Source: DATESG01 sp964480275 (GTDB taxonomy: Bacteria > Bacillota_I > Bacilli_A > RFN20 > CAG-826). Taken from it: 11,863 bases of DNA. Below, in pieces: positions 6,830 to 11,863 of this stretch. The translations under genes and the position numbers were made by a program. The DNA lies in the NCBI GenBank assembly GCA_964480275.1, contig CAYZOC010000031.1, forward strand, positions 1-11,863, read 5' to 3'. A model generated the notes under the pieces. It did no database searches, had not been told where the DNA came from, and worked only from the letters and a program-made list of their open reading frames with translations. Each line of letters begins with the position of its first letter. The first letter of the stretch is position 1.

Positions 6830-7882
6830 TTATTTAGTGCTAAATTCATCTGGGTGATTTTTAACATACTCTTCGGGTTGATTGTAAATTGTACTCTTTC
6901 CGTCATCAATCACCCTCGTACCGGCAATATAATCATGAATCGCTCGAAGCTTCTTGGAAAACACCGTAGTTGTGAGCGAAACAAAAATAATTATCAGCGC
7001 AATAAGTATATTAATTTCTAGTGAAAGGATATATAAAAGTAGAAAGGCGATAAATCTAATTAGCGTTGGTGCCCAACCGATACGATAACCATAACGATCG
7101 GTTACAGCCAACTTTAATAGTTTCTTTCCTAACGTTTGTCCGTTTCGTAAAAATAAGGGGAGGGCAAGATAGACGACACTGCCACCGATGACAAAGAGCA
7201 TTGAACTCTCAATTAGGAGCAAATTATTAATTGCTCTCGTCGCATCGTTTTGATTGAAAAGACCAATGGCTGCGCTATATATTCCTACATTATATTCAGC
7301 AATATCTTGTGGGGTTGTTGTACTCTTGATGCTGACATTCGCTGGAAGAAAGTCATCATAGACAACTTCATCTTCACTTGTCGCAACAGATGAAGGACGG
7401 ATGATTGAGACGCCATCTACCACTACCAATGGTTGATAAAGTGAATCTTCAGTGTTGATTTTTAACACTGTCGTCAAATACCATTCATGTGTATATGTAT
7501 CCTCATCGATGAAGTAATTGCGATACATGTAGTCGGTATAAAATAAATAGGTTGCCTTGGCATAGTTTTCAACTTCAACACGGTAAACTCCATCAATGGT
7601 TACAACTTCGACCTCGTCAATATTACTATAATCACTAGCTAATTCTTGATCGAGTTTAACAAGGTTAGACTTCTTTTGTTCTTGCGTAAGTTGCGTGTTA
7701 AGTTCTTGATAGTTTGTGACCGCACTAAGAATAGGCCGTGAGGCTAGCCCAAGAAGGGCATAAAGAATAAAAAGAAAAACGAGGTCGAGTAAGACCGCGC
7801 CAAAGCGCCGAAAAATTGGTGCTGGTAGCGCATCATAATTTTCGATAAAATCTTGTTTTGATTGATTATTAAATAAATTCAT
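6830..7882 (-). CDS. RDD-family membrane protein with a large extracytoplasmic domain (first of a tandem pair)
   Basis: A 350-aa membrane protein; the cellular role is unknown. The RDD motifs are well preserved: Arg26 and Asp33 in RRFGAVLLDLVF on helix 1 (about 28-52), RNGQTLGKKLLKLAV at 246-260 just after helix 2 (about 222-246), a long hydrophobic region at about 271-303, and AIHDYIAGTRVID (314-326) with the third Asp. Residues 53-221 are hydrophilic and predicted extracytoplasmic, with several VxVxxxDGV/Y-like strands (VEVVTIDGVYRVEVE, PLVVVDGVSI), so this part may fold as a beta-rich domain. The start ATG at 7882 has AAGGA seven bases upstream. The gene follows the tuf terminator and needs its own promoter. 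The downstream paralogue probably shares its transcript. Some RDD proteins have been linked to ion or osmolyte transport; nothing here proves that for this one. Confidence 0.85.
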   Translation of the reverse strand: MNLFNNQSKQDFIENYDALPAPIFRRFGAVLLDLVFLFILYALLGLASRPILSAVTNYQELNTQLTQEQKKSNLVKLDQELASDYSNIDEVEVVTIDGVYRVEVENYAKATYLFYTDYMYRNYFIDEDTYTHEWYLTTVLKINTEDSLYQPLVVVDGVSIIRPSSVATSEDEVVYDDFLPANVSIKSTTTPQDIAEYNVGIYSAAIGLFNQNDATRAINNLLLIESSMLFVIGGSVVYLALPLFLRNGQTLGKKLLKLAVTDRYGYRIGWAPTLIRFIAFLLLYILSLEINILIALIIIFVSLTTTVFSKKLRAIHDYIAGTRVIDDGKSTIYNQPEEYVKNHPDEFSTK

Positions 7883-7910
7883 GAGTATATCCTTACTATC
7901 ACAATAATAT

Positions 7911-7939
7911 ATGATACTATCGTTTACCTAAAAAAACAA
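7911..7939 (-). promoter_or_regulatory. Possible promoter for the RDD gene pair
   Basis: On the minus strand TTGTTT (7939-7934) and TATCAT (7916-7911) are 17 bases apart, just after the tuf terminator and about 30 bases before the first RDD start codon. The -35 is weak (three of six) and the -10 has five of six. A promoter is expected here because the terminator cuts off tuf transcription. Confidence 0.4.
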
Positions 7940-7940
7940 C

Positions 7941-7965
7941 AAAAAAAGCCCCCCGAAGAGGGCTT
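7941..7965 (-). terminator. Intrinsic terminator of tuf
   Basis: On the minus strand AAGCCCTC-TTCG-GGGGGCTT forms an 8-bp stem (one G-U pair) closed by a stable UUCG tetraloop, followed immediately by a run of Ts and, after a short GTTG, a second T-run. It lies about 20 bases after the tuf stop codon and ends the ribosomal/elongation-factor transcript. Confidence 0.93.
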
Positions 7966-7983
7966 CTAATTAATAATAATTAA

Positions 7984-9168
7984 TTACTTTAAGATTTCGA
8001 TAACGGTACCAGCACCAACGGTACGGCCACCTTCACGAATTGAGAACTTGGTTCCGTTTTCAATCGCGACTGGGTGAATTAGTTCGACTGTTAATTCAAC
8101 AGTGTCACCAGGCATAACCATATCAACACCAGTTGGAAGAGCAACGACACCAGTAATGTCAGTTGTACGGAAGTAGAATTGTGGACGGTAGTTGCTTAAG
8201 AAAGCTGTATGACGGCCACCTTCTTCTTTGGTAAGGACATATACTTGAGCGGTAAACTTGGTATGAGGTTTAACTGAACCAGGTTTTGCTAAAACTTGAC
8301 CACGTTGAACTTGATCACGGGAAACGCCACGTAAGAGCGCACCAACGTTATCACCAGCTTGGGCTTGGTCGAGTAATTTTCTGAACATTTCTAAACCAGT
8401 AACGACAGTGTTTTGTGTGGCAGTAATACCAACAATTTCAACTGGATCGTTTAATTTAACGGCTCCACGTTCGACACGGCCAGTGACGACGGTTCCACGG
8501 CCAGAAATGGTCATGACGTCTTCAATTGGGAGTAAGAATGGGAGATCGGTTAAACGTTCTGGGTCTGGGACGTAGTTATCAACAGCATCCATAAGTTCAA
8601 GAATTGTTTTTTGTGCTTCTGGTTTGCCATCAAGGGCATCACGAGCAGAACCACGAATAATTGGTGTATCATCACCTGGGAAACCATAACTTGTTAAGAG
8701 GTCACGGACTTCCATTTCGACGATATCAACTAATTCTGGGTCATCGACGAGGTCGACTTTGTTTAAATAGACAACAACATATGGAACACCAACTTGACGA
8801 GCAAGAAGAATGTGTTCACGAGTTTGTGGCATAACACCATCAGTAGCGGCGACGACAAGAATCGCGCCATCCATTTGTGCAGCACCGGTAATCATGTTCT
8901 TGACATAGTCGGCGTGCCCTGGACAGTCAACGTGCGCATAGTGACGTTTTTCTGTTTGGTATTCAATGTGTGATGTGTTAATTGTGATACCACGAGCTTT
9001 TTCTTCTGGAGCTGAGTCAATTTGTGAATACTCCATGACTGTTGCACCACCAGTGATCGCGAGCGTTTTGGTGATGGCCGCGGTTAATGTGGTTTTACCA
9101 TGGTCAACGTGACCGATAGTACCAATATTAACGTGGACTTTACTTCTATCGAATTTTGCTTTTGCCAT
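7984..9168 (-). CDS. tuf: Elongation factor Tu
   Basis: EF-Tu is the GTPase that carries aminoacyl-tRNA to the ribosomal A site. The protein is full length at 394 aa. The G-domain motifs are complete: P-loop GHVDHGKT (19-26), switch I RGITI (around 59-63), DCPGHADY (81-88) with His85, which acts in GTP hydrolysis, NKVD (136-139, where many bacteria have NKCD) and GSARDAL (173-179). Domains 2 and 3 follow, with GRGTVVTGRVERG near 223-235 and the C-terminal VGAGTVIEILK. The start ATG at 9168 follows AAGGAGG with good spacing. It is the last gene of the rpsG-fusA-tuf group, separated from fusA by 109 bases that hold a likely own promoter, and it ends at a strong terminator. Stop TAA. Confidence 0.99.
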   Translation of the reverse strand: MAKAKFDRSKVHVNIGTIGHVDHGKTTLTAAITKTLAITGGATVMEYSQIDSAPEEKARGITINTSHIEYQTEKRHYAHVDCPGHADYVKNMITGAAQMDGAILVVAATDGVMPQTREHILLARQVGVPYVVVYLNKVDLVDDPELVDIVEMEVRDLLTSYGFPGDDTPIIRGSARDALDGKPEAQKTILELMDAVDNYVPDPERLTDLPFLLPIEDVMTISGRGTVVTGRVERGAVKLNDPVEIVGITATQNTVVTGLEMFRKLLDQAQAGDNVGALLRGVSRDQVQRGQVLAKPGSVKPHTKFTAQVYVLTKEEGGRHTAFLSNYRPQFYFRTTDITGVVALPTGVDMVMPGDTVELTVELIHPVAIENGTKFSIREGGRTVGAGTVIEILK

Positions 9169-9212
9169 AATATTTCCTCCTTAGTTATATTTCGTTAGCA
9201 TTTAACGATTTA

Positions 9213-9241
9213 ATCTTATAGCAAGTTTATAAATATTTCAA
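9213..9241 (-). promoter_or_regulatory. Likely internal promoter for tuf
   Basis: In the 109-base fusA-tuf gap, TTGAAA (9241-9236, five of six) lies 17 bases from TAAGAT (9218-9213); the overlapping TATAAG (9220-9215) gives 15-base spacing. The leader would be about 40 bases. An extra tuf promoter fits the need for more EF-Tu than EF-G. Confidence 0.45.
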
Positions 9242-9242
9242 C

Positions 9243-9256
9243 ATTAACAGGTTAAT
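9243..9256. repeat. 14-bp perfect inverted repeat after fusA
   Basis: ATTAAC-CT-GTTAAT (minus strand) has perfect 6-base arms with a 2-base centre, about 20 bases after the fusA stop and directly upstream of the putative tuf -35 box. It has no GC-rich stem or T-run, so it is not a terminator. It could be a binding site or chance in AT-rich DNA. Confidence 0.35.
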
Positions 9257-9277
9257 ACTGAATATTTGAAGTCGAGA

Positions 9278-11374
9278 TTAACGAGCGGAAACGCCGTTCT
9301 TTTTGATGACTTCCTCCGCGACATAGCGTGGACATTCACCATAGTGTGAGAATTGCATTGAGTAGTTACCACGACCTTGGGTAAACCCACGGAGATCAGT
9401 AACATATCCGAACATTTCTGATAGTGGTACTTCGGCATCAATAACTTTGGCGTTACCTCTTTGGGTTTCGCCTGTCATTTGGCCGCGCCGGCGAGCAATG
9501 TCACCTAAGACGTCACCATAGTATTGTTCAGGAACGGTAATTTCGACTTTCATGATTGGTTCAAGTAAGATTGGTGAAGCTTTCTTGGCCGCTTCTTTTA
9601 AAGCGAGTGATGCAGCGATTTTATAAGCAGATTCACTACTATCGACATCGTGATAACTTCCGTCGAAGAGTGTTGCTTTAATATCAATAACTGGATAACC
9701 GGCGACAAGGCCACGTTCAAGTGAATCTTTTAAACCTTCATTAGTCGGTTTGATAAATTCACGGGGAACAGAGCCACCAACAATTGCGTCAACGAACTCA
9801 TAACCCTTACCTGGGTTAGGTTCGAATTTAATCCAGACGTGACCATATTGACCACGACCACCAGATTGTTTGACATACTTACCTTCACATTCGGCTGTGC
9901 CACCAAGGGTTTCACGATAGCCGACTTGTGGGGCACCAACGTTGACAGAGACATTGAATTCACGACGAAGACGATCGACAAGAATATCAAGGTGTAATTC
10001 ACCGACACCGGCAATAATTGTTTGGCCGGTTTCAGGCGAGGTGTGAACCTTAAATGTTGGATCTTCTTCTGCTAGTTTGAGTAAACCAGCGGTCATTTTT
10101 TCTTGATCTCCCCGTGTTTTTGGTTCGACGGCTTGTTCAATAACTGGTTCTGGGAACACCATTCTTTCAAGAATGACTTTGTTCTTATCTTCACAAATGG
10201 TATCACCTGTGATTGTGTTTTTAAAACCAACAACTGCGCCAATATCACCAGCTTTAAGTTCATCGACTTCTTCGCGGTGATTTGAGTGCATTAAGACAAG
10301 ACGAGCAATCCGCTCCTTCACGCCTTTTGTTGAGTTGTAAACGTAGGAACCAGCCTTGATTGAGCCCGAGTAAACACGGACGTAGGCTAGACGACCAATA
10401 AATGGGTCAGTAGCAATTTTGAAGGCAAGTGCAGCTAATGGTTCATCAACATCACTATGGCATTCAATTGCCGTTCCATCTAATTTCTCACCCTTAGCGG
10501 GTGGAACATCTATTGGACTTGGGAGGTAGTCAACAACGCCATCAAGCAGTAATTGAACACCTTTGTTTTTATAAGCACTTCCAGCGAATACAGGGAAGAA
10601 TTGACCAGTTAAAACCGCTTTACGGATAACTGATTTGATTTCTTGAACTGTAAGTTCTTCGCCTTCTAAATACTTCATCATGAATTCATCATCAAATTGC
10701 GAGATTGCTTCAAGTAACTTGGCTCTAAATTCTTCAACCTTAGTGCTTAATTCACTTGGAATTTCAACTTCGGTTGGACCATGATTAGAATCACTATCAT
10801 ATGTCCAGGCTTTTAGTTCGATTAGATCAACCACGCCAATAAAGTTTGATTCAACTCCAATTGGGTATTGAACAGCCGCTGCATTAGCCGCTAGACGTGA
10901 ATGTAGAGTTTCTACACTCATTTCAAAGTCAGCACCAATCGCGTCCATCTTGTTGACAAATACGATACGAGGAACACGATATTTTGTTCCTTGACGCCAA
11001 ACTGTTTCAGTTTGTGGTTCAACACCACTCTTGGCATCAAGCACCGTCACAGCACCATCAAGGACACGAAGTGAACGTTCAACTTCAACGGTGAAGTCGA
11101 CGTGCCCTGGAGTGTCAATAATATTAACACGGTTGCCCTTCCAAAATGCTGTTGTGGCCGCACTAGTGATAGTAATGCCGCGTTCTTGTTCTTGCGCCAT
11201 CCAGTCCATTGTTGCTGCCCCGGAATGGGTTTCCCCAATCTTATGAATCTTTCCAGTATAGTAAAGAATCCGTTCAGTTGTGGTTGTTTTTCCGGCGTCA
11301 ATATGGGCCATGATTCCGATATTGCGCGTATGAGCTAGGTCATAATTTTTGATTTCAGTTTTTGTATCAGCCAT
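9278..11374 (-). CDS. fusA: Elongation factor G
   Basis: EF-G is the ribosomal translocase, a GTPase that moves tRNA and mRNA after peptide transfer and helps in ribosome recycling. The protein has 698 aa, the normal length. Domain I shows AHIDAGKT (23-30), RGITIT (65-70), DTPGHVDF (87-94) and NKMDAIGADF (141-150). Domain II follows from about residue 300, the HTSPETGQTIIAGVGELHLDI segment marks domain III, and the domain IV loop SGGRGQYGHV is the part that reaches the decoding centre. The end, QFSHYGECPRYVAEEVIKK, is typical of domain V. The start ATG at 11374 follows GAGGAGGG, which overlaps the rpsG stop region (11-base gap), so it is co-transcribed with rpsG. Nothing unusual in the sequence. 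Confidence 0.99.
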   Translation of the reverse strand: MADTKTEIKNYDLAHTRNIGIMAHIDAGKTTTTERILYYTGKIHKIGETHSGAATMDWMAQEQERGITITSAATTAFWKGNRVNIIDTPGHVDFTVEVERSLRVLDGAVTVLDAKSGVEPQTETVWRQGTKYRVPRIVFVNKMDAIGADFEMSVETLHSRLAANAAAVQYPIGVESNFIGVVDLIELKAWTYDSDSNHGPTEVEIPSELSTKVEEFRAKLLEAISQFDDEFMMKYLEGEELTVQEIKSVIRKAVLTGQFFPVFAGSAYKNKGVQLLLDGVVDYLPSPIDVPPAKGEKLDGTAIECHSDVDEPLAALAFKIATDPFIGRLAYVRVYSGSIKAGSYVYNSTKGVKERIARLVLMHSNHREEVDELKAGDIGAVVGFKNTITGDTICEDKNKVILERMVFPEPVIEQAVEPKTRGDQEKMTAGLLKLAEEDPTFKVHTSPETGQTIIAGVGELHLDILVDRLRREFNVSVNVGAPQVGYRETLGGTAECEGKYVKQSGGRGQYGHVWIKFEPNPGKGYEFVDAIVGGSVPREFIKPTNEGLKDSLERGLVAGYPVIDIKATLFDGSYHDVDSSESAYKIAASLALKEAAKKASPILLEPIMKVEITVPEQYYGDVLGDIARRRGQMTGETQRGNAKVIDAEVPLSEMFGYVTDLRGFTQGRGNYSMQFSHYGECPRYVAEEVIKKNGVSAR

Positions 11375-11385
11375 TATTCCCTCCT

Positions 11386-11856
11386 CTAGTAACGATAGTG
11401 CGCGTAAGCTTTATTTGCTTCGGCCATCTTGTGTGTATCATCGCGTTTTTTCACTGATGCACCACTTCCGTTTGCGGCATCAATAATTTCTCCGGCTAGT
11501 CTTTCTTCCATAGTCTTTTCATTGCGAAGCCGTGAATAGTTTACTAACCATCTTAGCCCTAATGTTGTTTTCCGTTCTGGTGTAACTTCAGTTGGTACTT
11601 GATAGTTTTGACCACCAACTCGACGCACTTTTAATTCGACTTCTGGCATAATATTGCTAATTGCGGTTGCGAAGACATCCATGGCTGGTTGGCCGGTTTT
11701 GGCTTCAATCCGTTTAAAAGCGTTGTATAAAATTGTTTGGGCAACACCGCGTTTGCCGTCAAACATAATTTTATTAATTAGACGTGTAACAAGTTTTGAA
11801 TTATAAAGTGGATCTGGTAACACATCGCGTTTGGCTACATTTCCTTTACGTGGCAT
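11386..11856 (-). CDS. rpsG: Small ribosomal subunit protein uS7 (S7)
   Basis: S7 is a primary binder of the 3' major domain of 16S rRNA; it nucleates assembly of the 30S head and lines the exit-tRNA site. The gene is complete at 156 aa, the usual length in Firmicutes. It begins MPRKGNVAKRDVLPDPLYNS, nearly the family consensus, continues with LVTRLINKIMFDGKRG and VGGQNYQVPTEV, and ends with the HKMAEANKAYAHYRY tail. The start at 11856 is seven bases from the window edge, so its ribosome site is outside. In this gene order rpsL (S12) is expected immediately upstream, beyond the window. Stop TAG. Confidence 0.98.
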   Translation of the reverse strand: MPRKGNVAKRDVLPDPLYNSKLVTRLINKIMFDGKRGVAQTILYNAFKRIEAKTGQPAMDVFATAISNIMPEVELKVRRVGGQNYQVPTEVTPERKTTLGLRWLVNYSRLRNEKTMEERLAGEIIDAANGSGASVKKRDDTHKMAEANKAYAHYRY

Positions 11857-11863
11857 ATAAATT

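Noticed and set aside
7895..7920. TATCA...TGATA inverted pair and repeated GATAGTA before the first RDD gene
   Set aside because: Arms are only five bases and AT-rich; not distinguishable from chance in this spacer.
9244..9441. Small frame overlapping the end of fusA, and similar short frames inside fusA, tuf and the permeases on both strands
   Set aside because: They are embedded in strongly conserved genes, lack ribosome sites and encode low-complexity Met/Lys/Leu/Val-rich peptides typical of shadow frames.
1..11863. Mobile element, phage, CRISPR, toxin-antitoxin or defence system
   Set aside because: No transposase, integrase, repeat array or nuclease-like gene is present; gene direction and style are uniform across the window.

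Overview
The window is a fully co-oriented stretch (every gene on the minus strand) of a moderately AT-rich, low-GC Gram-positive-type genome. Shine-Dalgarno sequences are strong and AGGAGG-like, spacers are short, and surface proteins are lipoproteins. The rpsG-fusA-tuf block, the MsmK/UgpC-type sugar importer with a long ATPase, and the lipoprotein style point to Bacilli or a Mollicutes-related lineage (an Acholeplasma-, Izemoplasma- or RF39-like organism is possible). This placement is inference only. The standard code fits: Trp codons I checked are TGG, and stops are TAA or TAG.

In transcription order (right to left) there are three blocks. (1) Translation block, 11856 to 7984: rpsG (S7), fusA (EF-G) and tuf (EF-Tu). 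A likely extra promoter lies in the fusA-tuf gap, and a clear intrinsic terminator follows tuf at 7941-7965. (2) A pair of tandem RDD-family membrane proteins of 350 and 349 aa (7882 to 5774), six bases apart. Each carries an unusual extracytoplasmic segment of about 150-170 residues between its first and second membrane helices. (3) A carbohydrate ABC importer operon, 5628 to the left edge: ATPase, two permeases, a solute-binding lipoprotein, and the first codons of a second lipoprotein that runs off the window. A good sigma-A-type promoter for block 3 overlaps the last codons of the second RDD gene.

The solute-binding lipoprotein looks broken by 100 Ns at 1552-1651. The same 55 bases occur exactly on both sides of the gap. 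Collapsing the repeat and the Ns restores one open frame of 517 aa, so the break is an assembly artefact.

Most of the window is ordinary housekeeping plus sugar uptake. The least explained parts are the paired RDD proteins with their extracytoplasmic domain, the roughly 100-residue insertion in the importer ATPase, and a perfect 18-bp palindrome between the second permease and the binding protein. I see no RNA gene, CRISPR array, insertion sequence or defence system. No gene-free stretch exceeds 300 bases; the longest is 145 bases (5629-5773).
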